The notes under the pieces: generated by a model
The model's input: the letters and a program-made list of their open reading frames with translations, nothing else
What the model was told of the DNA's origin: nothing
Database searches by the model: none
Assembly (NCBI GenBank): GCA_963281255.1
Contig: OY725494.1
Location: forward strand, 2,803,934 to 2,867,933
Length of the DNA: 64,000 bases
Source of the DNA: Aphrocallistes beatrix
Lineage: Eukaryota > Porifera > Hexactinellida > Sceptrulophora > Aphrocallistidae
Reading direction: 5' to 3'
Program-made: the position numbers and the translations under genes
In this document: piece by piece, positions 18,630 to 30,457 of the stretch
Layout of the letters: each line of letters begins with the position of its first letter
Numbering within the stretch: position 1 is the stretch's first letter

Positions 18630-21020
18630 ATGGATTCAACAGAATATGATGAATTGTGTAATTATTTATTGCGCCAAAAGTACCCAGAACATTTGGGGAA
18701 TTGTAAAAATTTGAAGAGGAACTTTCGACGAAAGGCATTAAAATTTCGTGTAGATGAAAAGAATGTACTTTACCAAGTAAGTTTTAACACTTTTCAATAT
18801 AAGCAAATAATTTAAATTCAAAATACAATCATTTTATAATTTATATTTATTAGAAAGTCCAGTTACCGAAATGGAACTGAAGTGTTTTTGCGATATCCTC
18901 TAAAGTCAGAAGTGCCAGATATCAGATGTCGAACGCAACTCTAACCAATATCCGCAGGGAATACTGGATTGGGATGTGGGACGAAGTTAGACTCTACGTA
19001 AGTATAGTTATTCGTAACTAATTAATGATTCCTTTTGAGTTCCATTAGTTTTAATCGGTTTCTTCACTTCAGTGCAGTTTATTTTATAGTAAAGGGTATG
19101 CGAGGTTTTCAATCCGATGTCATTAGTATATTTATAAACCAATTAGTTATTATATTAAAATTTACCTATAAATATGTCGGCCGTCGATAATACTTATCTT
19201 ATTGAGTAATGTGGATTTTATAGCCGATAGAAATCAATTCTGACCGATAATGCAAATTCAAGGCGTTTTAAAATCTCGCCATATATAAGTAGTCTCTAAA
19301 TTAAAATGTAAAATCTTTTAACTAAATTCTGATCATGTGTAATAAGTGTAAAAATTTCCAATGGATATTCAAGTAGTTCATAGATTCATGCCCCATACCA
19401 ATTTTCAAGTTTCTATTGTTTAACATTCCTCAATCAATTCGAATAGAATTTACAATATTTTAATTCTAATGTAGTATCGGATAAAATAGAGCCACATTAC
19501 TGTATGCCAATGGTTTTCTATCTTTTAGACAAAAAGTTGCAATGATTGCCAGAAGCTAGCAGCTGTGAATACAAACCAAACTCGTTTACTCCAGCCCATA
19601 CCACCGGCAATGGTAGGATATCGGTGTGATTTAGTATGCGACTTGCCAATTAGTAAATATGGCTATTTCCATATCTTAGTTGCGGTATGCTATTTGTCAA
19701 AGTATGTAGTTGCAAGGCCGCTCAAAGCGTTCCAGTGAAGTGATAGATCGACTACGCAACATTTACCTAACACTAGGTACCCCTCAATAATACAACACGA
19801 CCAGGGTCCTGAGTTCAGGAGTAAGGTTAGTAATTAGCTTTAAGAAAATTGAATTATCATGATACATATGATTATTATTTATGCATTTTTTACTATTGTA
19901 GGAATTCCAACAGTTCCATAAAGGTCAACAGCGACTTACCGTCCTCAAAGCAATGGCCTCGTGGAATCTCATAACAAGATACTGAAAAAGTACGTCGTGA
20001 TTGTATAGTTAGTTGGTATCCCTTTTCTTGTATCAGGTCTTGAATGAAGTTATTTAATTATCTATCAAGCTTGAAGAATTTCGATCCAACATGGATGTTG
20101 AATGGCCAGATCGGATACATGAGGCATGCTTAGCTGCGAATACGCACCTCAAAAAGGCTACTAAGACTACGCCATTCCGACTGATGTTTGGTAGAGATTT
20201 TAATCCTTGCGTACCTGTTTCGAGCAAGTAACATAGAAGTTGAGGAATGTTCAAGCTCTGAAGATGAAGCTACAAGTATAATTGAGTCTGAGACATACGA
20301 GAGCATTTATGAGCCATCTATTAATGCGAATGATTGGATGGAAGATGTGGATTCATCCCGGAATTCCGCATGTGAAGTTTCCCGGAAAATATTATTCAAG
20401 ATCAAGCTCGTCAAAAGCGAATCTTTGATGCAAAGATCCAACGAAATAGGTGTTAATTTTAAATAAACAGGTTCATAGCTCATCAGCATTACTACATGTA
20501 ACTAATAGTATAAAGTGTATACAATTAAAATGAGTGTTGATATGGCTGACTTTGTAAGTATCTGACTTGATATCATATTCACAACCCCGCATGCAATATT
20601 AATATTTGATATTCCGCATAGGTCAAACATCGAGGAGTCGGACAACTTACTCATTCGGAATGTAAAGAAGGACAAAAAATTCCTGGAACGGAAACACAAC
20701 CGAAATATCTTGGTCCATATGAAGTGCACAAAGTCACTAAAGGGCATGTAATCGTTGCAGATAAAATGAAGTCCAAAAAGGTCCCATCAGTGGCGTAGCC
20801 AGACCCGGGCTAACCCGGGCCTGGGCCCGGGCGTCAGCCTTGTGCTCCTGGCTAAGCTTTCGAATTTTGCAAAGGCACGCAAAGACACATAAAATTTTTC
20901 TTGGACCATGGAAGCAAGCCCGGGCATCACAAACACTCTGGCTACGCCACTGGGTCCCATTCCACCTTACTAAAAAATATTTGCAGCGCAATACACAGGT
21001 AATATATTTATTCAAAAAAT
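18630..21020 (+). mobile_element. GIN/Ginger-type integrase element (fossil), plus strand
   Basis: The plus strand gives an N-terminal module near 18630 (YDELCNYLLRQKYPEHLGNC ... NFRRKALKF). An H2C2-like CNDCQKL piece and the integrase core follow near 19550-19720 (GYFHILVAVCYLSKYVVARP) and near 19790 (IIQHDQGPEFRS). Then come TYRPQSNGLVESHNKILKK near 19940, a further core block near 20080-20195, and a C-terminal KYLGPYEVHKVTKGHVIVAD block near 20700. Several gaps between blocks begin GTAAGT and end in AG, as expected for spliced members of the family. It is broken, with a handful of defects. A hAT MITE is nested at 20788-20952. Confidence 0.7.
20788..20952. mobile_element. hAT-type MITE nested in the plus-strand integrase element
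   Basis: A 165-bp element with ends CAGTGGCGTAGCCAG and CTGGCTACGCCACTG, flanked by the exact 8-bp repeat GGTCCCAT (20780-20787 and 20953-20960). The interior is GC-rich (CCCGGGC motifs) in an AT-rich setting. Confidence 0.92.
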
Positions 21021-22281
21021 CAAGGCTAAATTAGTATGTATTTGTTAGTTACTATTTCAAACTTGTATCATAGTAGAGTGATAAAGCTCATACAGAAATG
21101 TCCATCCGGGTATCAAGGAAACGCAAATCATCAATGCCAAAACAACTCTTTAGTAAGGTTCCAGATGGAAAATTTATGTAATTTTGATTTTAATTAATGA
21201 TGGATTACCATTCTCTATAATTTAGTCAAAAACTTCCTGTTCTCACTCAACAAATTTCCAACGCGAGTGAAGAGCATTTGCATTCGACTAGCTACCAATA
21301 CACCAGTGATCAATGTAATGTATTCAAATTGTATTTATAACAATATATAGAGACTTTTAAATTAACAAGCACAATTCGCAGGCTTATTTTCGTACTCGAT
21401 CGCTCCCAGCTACCTTGTTGATTGCCCTCTTTAGTTTTTGACAAAGTGCATTGATTTTGAACCAACTATCCACTTAAAAACTCAAGTTTATTTGACATTT
21501 TATTTAATTCTTTATTGAAAAATTATGTACATTCAGAAAATTGATTACCCAATTTATGCAAGAAATTAAATCTTCAGAAATTCTCTTACTATTTGGAAAG
21601 CTAGGCGAGGGTGAAACGAAAAAAATATCGCCTAAATTCTATACTGAAAAAAGAATAAAATCTTGTTGGGTCTTGAATTACCTATTTTCACCCGATTAGG
21701 CAATATGCAAGTAATTGTGTGATCGGAAATCTTAGAAAGCTGTCTGATTACATCAGTCAACTAGTAATGAAATTACGATATATTTTGTTCTAACTTATAA
21801 CAAGTACATTTGCTTTCACAATAGACACAATTTTCAAGAAAAACAAGTTTACATACATAAGTAAGGTGCCAATCATTTCTTGACACTCCGTAATGCGACT
21901 GTCGATGTTACCATCCAAATATTTAGCGGTCTTTGAAGCAAGAACAAAACCTTGTAGAACTCAAACAAGCTAAATATATTGCTGGAGAAAAGCCTTCGAA
22001 GCGACAGGTAGACAAAGTTAATGAGGAAGGTCTTAAAAATCTAATTCTTGGTTTCCTATACAGGGAGCTAGTTGAATTAATACGTGGCATCTCTCTGTTT
22101 GAGTTTATCATGATATTTCTTAATTCAATATTTCACATTACTACGTACAATATATCTATTAAAGAGATATAATCGATATTACAAAATGTACCGAATTGTC
22201 CACATACTGAACTGTCCGTATCCCTTAATTAAGGTCGACTTTTGACCTTATTTCATACTTTGCTATGATATTTACTGTGGC
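21021..22281. other. AT-rich intergenic stretch with one unassigned ORF
   Basis: The only frame of note is 21933-22172 on the plus strand (79 codons, starting MKQEQNLVELKQAKYIAGEK), with a charged N-terminal and a hydrophobic C-terminal half. I do not recognise it. No other gene or repeat end is seen. Confidence 0.4.
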
Positions 22282-25200
22282 TGTGACATAGTGATTACAA
22301 TTACATAGTTTACTTGCACCATTCCGATACTCCTTGGGAGGTCTACGTAGGTATTTACTATATAGTCTACTGAAGTTAGCTTACTTACATTTTCACTATC
22401 TATTTATTGTGACTGTGTATTAGTTAATTATAACCTCAACTATTATTTGCTACTTCACATAAGTCACAATAAATATCTATGGCGACGAACCTTAGTGGGA
22501 TCAGTGTTCCACCGCTCCAGAGAGATGATCGAATAGCGGATTGGGAAAGACTTTTTCGAGCAGCTGTGGCTCCCCTTCTTAGTCAAGACGGGGGTGAACG
22601 TTTGGCTATTACCATGCTTCCCGCTTTTATTTGTCGACGTATAGCAGAGCGTGAGATCGTCCGAGAGGTGGTAAATGAGGTTACAACCCTTGACGAAGCG
22701 TTTAAGATACTGTGCGACAATCTAGATACCCCGGTGGACTGCACAAAAGCGATGCAGTCAATTCGTAACAAAGATTGGGAGCCGGGCACCTATATCGATG
22801 ATTATTTTTATGAGCTCAAAGCTGCAGCTACAGGGGCCTTTACGTATTGCATGCGTAGTACTTATCACGCAGCTACCGTCGTCCGTCCAGGGTTTAATAA
22901 ACGACTGGTTGGCAGAGAAGGATGAAGTGACTGTGGCGTTAGCTCGAGATTTCATAAACAGAGTACGCAGGGCTTTAGTGGAGAAGGGCATTCCGCTAGA
23001 TCAGGGTTACCGAGATTTCGCACGAGTGTGTAATGTTCGGATGGAAAAGAAACCGGACAACAGCGGGACTGAAGAGCAGAGCGCCACAGAACCCGAACAA
23101 ATTTTCGACATGTCCCACAACTCAGGGTCCATTTCTAGGAGTGAGTCGGTGTACGTTGTTGGGCGGGACGATCGTAACACGAGGTCAGTGGGACGTGCTA
23201 GGAGATATAAAGGTGGATGGGGAACGAGAACTCGAAGTCAGCGCCCAGCATGCTTTATATGTGGCAACACCGAACATTTTCAAAGAGCGTGTCCTCATCA
23301 GCACTGTCAAGCATGTGGAAAGAAGGGCCATGACCGTCGAGATTGTTATTCCAAAGGGCAAGTATTCTCCCTAAATCACGATTCGGGAAACAGAGGCAAT
23401 TGGCGTAGTGAGGCAGGCATGATGGTTTCCTTGGATTTGAATGGTACACAAACAGCTATAATGCTAGATTCGGGAGCACAGCCATCAATTATTGACACAT
23501 ATTCGCTTGGTGAATTGCATATGGATTATCAAGCTCGCCCCGGCAAGGTTCACGGAGTATGCGCCACGCCAATAAATACGAAGGGTTTCGTGGAACTAGA
23601 GGTCGACATTGGCTCAGGTTATCCAATGAAGCATAGATTCGTAGTGCTAGACAGTCGTGAACGAACCGTTATCCTTGGGCGGGACTTCCTGAGGCGATTC
23701 AGATCTACCGAGTTTGATTGGAACAATCATCGTGTCCGGTTGGGTCAGCATTGGTTATCAACGGAAATTTCTTCATAGGGTGGTCAAGTGCTATCCAGGG
23801 CAGGGCCGTCAGGAGTGTGCTACAAGAACGCGAAAACCCTCCGGCCGATGGGGAGTGGAATATCAATCCTAATCTCAATCAATCGCAGAGGAAGGCTTTG
23901 TATACTTTGCTGGAGGAATTCTCAGATGTTTTGCCTCGAATCCGAAGAGGCCTAAGAGAACTTCCCTAATGGAGCATGTAATCGAGGCGGGGAATGCGCT
24001 TCCCGTGAAGGCCAGGTATGTGAGAGTATCCCCGCAGACGGAGCGGGAGATACGCTATCAGATTGAGCAGATGTTGAACAATGAAATTATCCGCCCCTCG
24101 AGTTCCCCATGGGCAAGTAGGGTGATTCTGGTTAAGAAGAAAGATGGCTCCACTCGCTTCGCGGTAGATTATCGAGCATTAAACGACCTGACCAAGAAAG
24201 ATTCGTATCCTTTACCTGAAATGAAGGATATATTGGATAAGCTACATGGTAGCGCGTATTTTTCGACTTTGGATGGAGCCAGTGCCTACTGGAGTATACC
24301 AATTTCCAAGAAGGATCAGGAGAAGACGGCGTTTGTTTCACCCAGAGGCGAGTTTGAATTTGGTGTCATGCCATTTGGACTCTGCAATGCACCTTCGACT
24401 TATCAAAGGGTTATAGACCCTGCTTTGAAGGATGCCCAGCATAGTTTGCCATATATTGATGATACGTTGACATTTTCCAGTTCCTTCGACGACCATCTGG
24501 AACATCTCGGAGTTGCTCTTGCGTGCTACAGGGATGCAGACCTGCAGCTAAGGAAGGAGAAATGTCGCTTCGGATACGATGAGGTGGAATTCCTAGGACA
24601 TACTCTGTCTAGTCATGGATACCGACCACTTTCATCTAACGTTCTCCGAATTCAACGCCAGGCACGCCCATCAAATACGAGACAGCTAAGATCGTTTCTC
24701 GGACTGGTCAATTACTATAGGGACTTCCAGCCTGACCTCGCGCGGATGGCAGCACCGCTGTATCACTTGACTAGGAAAGGGGTAACATGGACGTGGGGAG
24801 AGCGTTGTGAGCAGAGCTACCAGCAACTTTGTCATACTTTGACGAGGAACCCAGTAACTCTCGCGTTTCCTAATTGGTCAGTGCCATTCCACTTAGAGGT
24901 TGATGCCTCAGATAGCGCCATTGGTGGGGTATTGGCTCAGGAGGGTCCACGAGGGCAACTTCAACCGATTTCATTCTTCTCTTCGACCCTGAACGATTCC
25001 CAGAGGAGGTACAGCGTAGGCGAGGAGGCTTGGGCTATAGTTGCGGCAGCAAGGAAGCCGAGCAGGTGGTAATATCGTTTGATCATAATCCTTTAGTCTG
25101 GCTAAGGCAGAAGCGGGATCCGAGGGGAAAGTTTGCCAGCTGGCTTCTGGAGTTGGAAGGGCTGAATAATGTGGTTAGGTACCGCAGGGGCGTGGACAAC

Positions 25201-27019
25201 ATGGCTGCAGATTACCTCAGTCGGAGTGCCACAACTTATGATGCTGAAGTGAACGATGAAGTTGAAAACTTAGAACGTCATGTCTACCCTATTCGGAACT
25301 CTACAGAGGGTGACTCGGACTCCCAGGGGAATGGTTCTATTATTGAGTTAAAATCCTTGCAATTCTCTGACCAGGTGAGGCACGCTCAGGCCTTAGATGC
25401 AGCGACAGCAGCCGCCAAGTCTCAATTACGTGAGAATGGGTATATTGCGCATGGCCAATTTAAGAAATTCAGCGGGATGAAGATAGAGAATGATCTCCTA
25501 ATTCGCGGTCGCCTCGTTGTGATACCAAGATCAATGAGTGGCCAAGTGATTACTACAATTCACAATGGTTCACACTGGGGAATTCAGAGGACATTTGAGG
25601 AGATTCGTCGGAAATTCTACTGGAAAGGTATGTTTCGAGACATAGAGAGCTTCTGTTTGGCCTGCGATGTCTGCCTCAGGAGCAAGAGAGCGGTAAGCCG
25701 TAAACACCCCCTTGTTCCAATTAAACTTCCATACAACTTCCCAAGAGCGGTAGTATCGTTTGATATCGCGACCCTTCCCTGGGCTTCTGGAGGGTATCGA
25801 TATGTACTTGTAATGACCGATTTGTTCGCAAAGTTCATCGAGGCGGTGCCTATGAAAAACCAGGAGGCGAGTTCAGTACTGGGAGCTTTGGAACAGGGGT
25901 GGTTCTTGCGCCACGGGTATCCCCTTGCATTGCTCTCTGATCAGGGTCGTAACGTTGATGGGTCACTGATTAATGGATTATGTCACCGATTGGGTATCTC
26001 CAAGCTTCGTTCGTCACCATACCACCCTCAGGGGGATGGGCAGGCTGAGAGGAGTGTTGAGACCTTTAAACAAGCGATGCGATGCTTGCGGAGGAAAGGT
26101 ATATTTCCGTGACTGATTGGCCAACCCTTGTACAGGAAGCAACCTTTGCCTGCAACTCTTATGTGAACGCCAGTACGGGGTATTCTCCTCACGAGGTGAT
26201 GTACGCGTCTCAATTACGCACAAAGGCTGATGCGATTTTTCCTTTCAACAGGCCAAGCGATTTTAGAGATATAGAGAGTTACTGCCGACACGCAGAGGAG
26301 GCGAGGAAAGAGATCGACAAGGTGGTTCACGAAAACATTGTGGACTCGCAGCAGAGGATGGAGAGGAATTATAATCGTGGCGCCAAGGTCTGCGACATAC
26401 AGTCTGGAGACTTAGTTTGGCTCCGAGACGAAGCGCGTCGGCATAGCCTCTCCCCGATGTATAGAGGCCCATGGATGGTTACTGAGAGGCGTGGGGTTAA
26501 TATTCGGTTGGTGGGATCAGATGGAGTAGAGGGTCAATTTGTGCATGTAGACCGCTGCAAGAAGGCGTCCCACATACCGCCTGATAGGATGATCGAGAGA
26601 ACAAGGGAAAGCCTCGATGGAGAAGGTGGTACTTCTACTAGAACTGAGCTAGAAGAACCGAGGGAAATGTTAATCGCAGAGGAGGAAGTATCTTCACAAG
26701 CGTCTGAGTTGCCTGAAGATTGTCTCGGCGCGGATCAGACATCAGAGGAAAAGATTGTGGAGAAGGGAACAGCTACCAGGAAATCCTCTCGGAGAAGGAA
26801 GGAACCCGACAGATATGGAGAATGGGTCTAGTATATGGTTTAGATTTTAGAAGGGGGGAGTGGTGTGACATAGTGATTACAATTACATAGTTTACTTGCA
26901 CCATTCCGATACTCCTTGGGAGGTCTACGTAGGTATTTATATAGTCTACTGAAGTTAGCTTACTTACATTTTCACTATCTATTTATTGTGACTGTGTATT
27001 AGTTAATTATAACCTCAAC
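22282..27019 (+). mobile_element. Ty3/gypsy LTR retrotransposon (fossil), young but broken
   Basis: Terminal repeats lie at 22282-22440 and 26864-27019; they begin TGTGACATAG and differ only by a 3-bp indel, which implies a recent insertion. Parts in order: a gag region from about 22.5 kb with two CCHC zinc knuckles near 23.25-23.35 kb, a protease (LDSGAQPSIID) near 23.47 kb, reverse transcriptase and RNase H at about 24.0-25.2 kb (YIDDTLTF), and an integrase with an H2C2 finger and core at about 25.5-26.1 kb. A basic tail follows, and a polypurine tract lies just before the 3' repeat. The coding region is broken, with roughly four defects. No target duplication is seen. The 3' repeat stops where a P-type MITE begins (27020), so that end may be clipped. 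Confidence 0.92.
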
Positions 27020-28335
27020 CATAGCCTACTCTAATAATGCCTCACAGTAGACTGAAAATCATGGACTAGGGATGAAGTAATAGCCGAATGGATTAATACA
27101 CGATTAGCCTGAAATCGTTATCCATGCAGAAATTATTTTATTGCATTTTTCCGTAGTATCATGTCTTAGGAGTAACATACTAAAAGTTTACCGAAATCGG
27201 AATATCAAAAAGTAATTTAGCACTACCCTGTCGTTGACCCCGGACTATAAAAATCGCCGGTTTTGAAAACAGATCCTTTCAAATGATTGCAAATCAGTTT
27301 TTATGTCATATTCGTGCTCAGCATCAAATTTCCGGCAATTTGATATACAGGGTGGCATGTAAGTTCTGTCCCAAGCTTTATTAGGTATTAAATTTCTTAA
27401 ACTCAAACAATCTTAGTTATTATGGTCTTTAGAGATTGTAATTCGAATATTCTCAATGATTTTATAAGATTTTTCGAGTCTAAGAACTGGAACTGTGTTT
27501 TGTATGGTGAGTTTTGTGAAAAAAATATGTGTCCTGGCTCGCAGCGAAAATCGAGAATCAAGGCCACTGCTTCTGTAAAAAATGTCTCTAAAATCGATGT
27601 TCCATGACGATTTAGCACCAGATACCTTTCATTCACCATTGAAATATTTCACAAATCCATTGAATTCATTATCAGAACCGAGATAAAGTTATTATTTCAC
27701 GACTTCAAATTAAGTACATTTTGCAAAATCACCCAAAATGGCACTTTTTTTCACGTCACCAAAAAATCTGATCCAAAAGGTTCTCAATATATACTGATCT
27801 AAACATTCTATATTTCTACAAATATAGAATATTCGAGGAAAATGTGAGAGCTAATTTTTTCTGGAATTTGAAGACTCTAGAAAGATAATTTGAAAAGCAG
27901 TGGTCCCTGATTCTCGAATTTCGCTGAGAGCCAGGACACATATTTTTTCCACAAAACTCACCATACAAAACAGTTCCAGTACGAAGACTCGAAAAATCTT
28001 ATAAAATCATTGAGAATATTCGAATTACAATCTCTAAAGACCATAATAACTAAGATTGTTTGAGTTCAAGAAATTTTATACCTAATAAAGCTTGGGACAG
28101 AACTTACATACCACCCTGTATATCAAATTGCCGGAAATTTGATGCTGAGCACGAATATGACATAAAAACTGATTTACAATCATTTGAAAGGATGTTTTCA
28201 AAACCGGCGATTTTTATAGTCCGGAGTCAACGACAGGGTAGTGCTAATCACTTTTTGATATTCCGATTTCGGTAAACTTTTAGTATGTTACTCCTAAGAC
28301 ATGATACTACGGAAAAATGCAATAAAACAATTTCT
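27020..28335. mobile_element. P-like MITE end followed by a 1.2-kb near-perfect palindrome
   Basis: It starts with the P-MITE terminus CATAGCCTACTCTAATAATG ... CCTCACAGTAG (27020-27052). About 27130-27690 and 27770-28335 are inverted copies: GTAGTATCATGTCTTAGGAG near 27152 pairs with its complement near 28297, and AACTGTGTTTTGTATGGTGA near 27490 with sequence near 27965. Embedded pairs CAGGGTGGCATGTAAGTTCT and AACTTACATACCACCCTGTA suggest a second MITE inside it. No right-hand P-type end is seen. There is no coding content. Confidence 0.75.
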
Positions 28336-28504
28336 TGCGTTTTTTTGGAGGTCATGCATCATATTGACCTGACTATAACCCTTTCTCTGCTCTAAATACG
28401 TACGTGAAAGCTGAGAATAATTTACGAAAATCAGATTGAAATGGTGAACTAATCTATATATCAAATATTATAAATTCTGCTTGACTCCCAATTAAGATCA
28501 TTCA
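28336..28504. other. short intergenic, 3' side of CARD gene
   Basis: Non-coding and AT-rich. Nothing recognised. Confidence 0.4.
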
Positions 28505-28807
28505 TTAAGAATAGTTATCAAGGTCTTTTTGAATGTCATCAGCTAAAGAATTATGTTCTTTCTTTGAATTATCTTCTTTCAAACAGTCCACAAATTTAAC
28601 CAACGCCTCTTTCCCTTTTCCAGCTAGAGATCTGATCAACTGATCGGCAGCTTCGTCTCTGCTCGCAGTCGAGATAATAGAAGCAAATTCCTTTTCACTC
28701 AGAAGTCCGTGTTGATTCATCACTGTGGCTAAAGTGTGAGGCTGTACATCTCGCTGTATTTCATAGTAGTGAGATTTCATAATATCTACTACGAGTTTAT
28801 CACTCAT
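28505..28807 (-). CDS. CARD-domain protein
   Basis: A single-exon protein of 100 residues, nearly all of it a caspase-recruitment (CARD/death-fold) domain. It has a helical N-terminal segment (VVDIMKSHYYEIQRDVQPHT), the HGLLSEKEFASIIS turn typical of CARD helices 2-3, an SRDEAADQLIRSLAGKGKEA helix pair, and LVKFVDCLKED near residues 70-80. An acidic tail follows. CARD proteins act as adaptors in apoptosis and innate immune signalling by binding other CARDs. As a stand-alone CARD it could be an adaptor or a decoy. The neighbour LRRC34 is on the same strand upstream but is not an NLR. Family call is from pattern, not alignment. Confidence 0.65.
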   Translation of the reverse strand: MSDKLVVDIMKSHYYEIQRDVQPHTLATVMNQHGLLSEKEFASIISTASRDEAADQLIRSLAGKGKEALVKFVDCLKEDNSKKEHNSLADDIQKDLDNYS

Positions 28808-29296
28808 GCTCTAGTACCCAAAATAAGTATACTCTTCTTTAATTGTGTTCCAGTGTGCTTCCTGCACAATTAGTATCGTGGTGAAGCTAGAATACTTGCA
28901 TAGGAGGGACACTATTGAAATAAGTGCTGATGATCCGTCCGTCCGGTCGTGGTCACTCTCCTGACCAGAATTTAAAAGATATTTAATTGAATTTTTTGTT
29001 GGAACGATAATAGAGAATTGCAAAATATGTTAATTTTGATTAACACAATAAAAACACTAAAATTTGACGCTATGGGTTCTTAATAAAGGACCCGCTCTCT
29101 GCCAAGATGGCAACATTTCGAGCAAATATGACAGTACGTTATAATTATAATCAAAGTAAAGAAATTCTATCTATATAGTAATACTCAAGTTTCATAATAC
29201 TGCATAGAGAGTGGATACATGTGAGATCATTATTCATAAATATTAATACGTCAGTGATAATGGAAAATTGACAATTGCTGGATAAGACATTGCAAT
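28808..29296. other. intergenic between LRRC34 and CARD gene
   Basis: About 490 bases, presumably holding the 3' end of LRRC34 and the promoter of the CARD gene. A 70-codon minus-strand frame at 28811-29023 has no recognisable domain. Confidence 0.4.
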
Positions 29297-30457
29297 TTAG
29301 TTCAATTCCGCCAGATAAGTCACACCGTCCACGGAATAGGGAACAATGTCGATGTGGTTCCGGTTCGTAGGGAAGCGCGGAGTTTCGCTCTCTAACAAGT
29401 CTCTAAAAGCTTCACACGTCTCTACTTCAAGTTTGTTCCCCCACAAATATATGCAATCGATAGTGGAGTTAAGTGTGAGAGCTGTAGCGAGGTTGCACAG
29501 GCCGACTCTCCCAATATTATTGAATCCTATTTTCAAGCTAACTAGCGTTGAGTTGTAGATTCTGATGACGTCACTGATCGCTGTCATACCGGGGTCTTCT
29601 ATCCGGTTGGCTGTCAGGTCCAGATGCTTGAGTGTGGCGTTGTACTTCAAAAAGTTACCAAGGTGCTTAGCTCCATCTTGTGCTATTTTGTTATTGCTCA
29701 AGTCCAATGATTGAAGGGTGTTATTTTCTTTCATTAGAACACACAGCTCGTTTATATCGAAGTCTGTCAAACCGAACTTCGACAACTTCAGCTCCGTCAG
29801 TGTCCTGTTTACTTTCAGCATCTTACCCAAGTGCATCGCTGTCTCACTTTGTTTACTAAACAAAATCGGTCGAGAGAGATCAATTTTACGAATTGATTTG
29901 TTGAAGTTGAGCACAGTTGCGATGGCAATGATGACGTCGGTTGTAATGTCACAGGAGGCGAGCACTAACTCTTGAAGTGACTGGTTTACCTGAAGCATTG
30001 AAGCGACCATGAGACCGCCCTTTGTACCCAGTTTGCAGCCAGACAAGTTGATAAGTGTTAGAGCATCGTTGAAGTGGAGAGCTTTCATCAACGGATCAAC
30101 ACTCTCTCCTGAAAAGTCGTTGAAACTAACATTCAAACTAATAATGGACTTGTCTTGTTTGACTTTTTCTGACAAATTTTCAAGTCCCACATTATCAATA
30201 GAATTGTATGAGAGATCAAGATGAGTGAATCTAGCTACATCCCAGCATTCACATAAAGAGATTATGACGTCATCATTTATTCTGGCGTCCTTAGCGCCAC
30301 GACCTGACAGATTGACATTAAATCTCCCTTCTTCTGAACCTGCGTGAGACTTGATGAGCTGCTGTGAAACGGTCTCGCAGAGTCTAGTCTCGACACCTAA
30401 TTCCACACACTTTTTTTCAAAAATAGATAGAATCGATTTTAAAACTTCACTAGTCAT
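29297..30457 (-). CDS. LRRC34: leucine-rich repeat protein, LRRC34 orthologue
   Basis: A 386-residue protein with about eight ribonuclease-inhibitor-type leucine-rich repeats from residue 85 to 345 (THLDLSYNSIDNVGLENL, SLDLSNNKIAQDGAKHLG, HLDLTANRIEDPGMTAI). Three features point to LRRC34 rather than an NLR: an irregular repeat with LSRPILFSKQSETAMHLGKM, the IYLWGNKLEVETCEAF repeat, and the terminal DIVPYSVDGVTYLAEL motif, which in vertebrate LRRC34 reads as a similar P-x-x-VDG-x-x-YLAE. Vertebrate LRRC34 is reported as nucleolar and pluripotency-associated; its biochemical role is unclear. One exon; the usual vertebrate gene is split. The first in-frame Met, MTSEVLKSIL, is taken as the start. 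Confidence 0.8.
   Translation of the reverse strand: MTSEVLKSILSIFEKKCVELGVETRLCETVSQQLIKSHAGSEEGRFNVNLSGRGAKDARINDDVIISLCECWDVARFTHLDLSYNSIDNVGLENLSEKVKQDKSIISLNVSFNDFSGESVDPLMKALHFNDALTLINLSGCKLGTKGGLMVASMLQVNQSLQELVLASCDITTDVIIAIATVLNFNKSIRKIDLSRPILFSKQSETAMHLGKMLKVNRTLTELKLSKFGLTDFDINELCVLMKENNTLQSLDLSNNKIAQDGAKHLGNFLKYNATLKHLDLTANRIEDPGMTAISDVIRIYNSTLVSLKIGFNNIGRVGLCNLATALTLNSTIDCIYLWGNKLEVETCEAFRDLLESETPRFPTNRNHIDIVPYSVDGVTYLAELN

Noticed and set aside
29297-30457. LRR protein as an NLR paired with the nearby CARD
   Set aside because: The repeat layout and the C-terminal VDGVTYLAE motif fit LRRC34. No NACHT domain is present and the CARD gene is a separate downstream gene.
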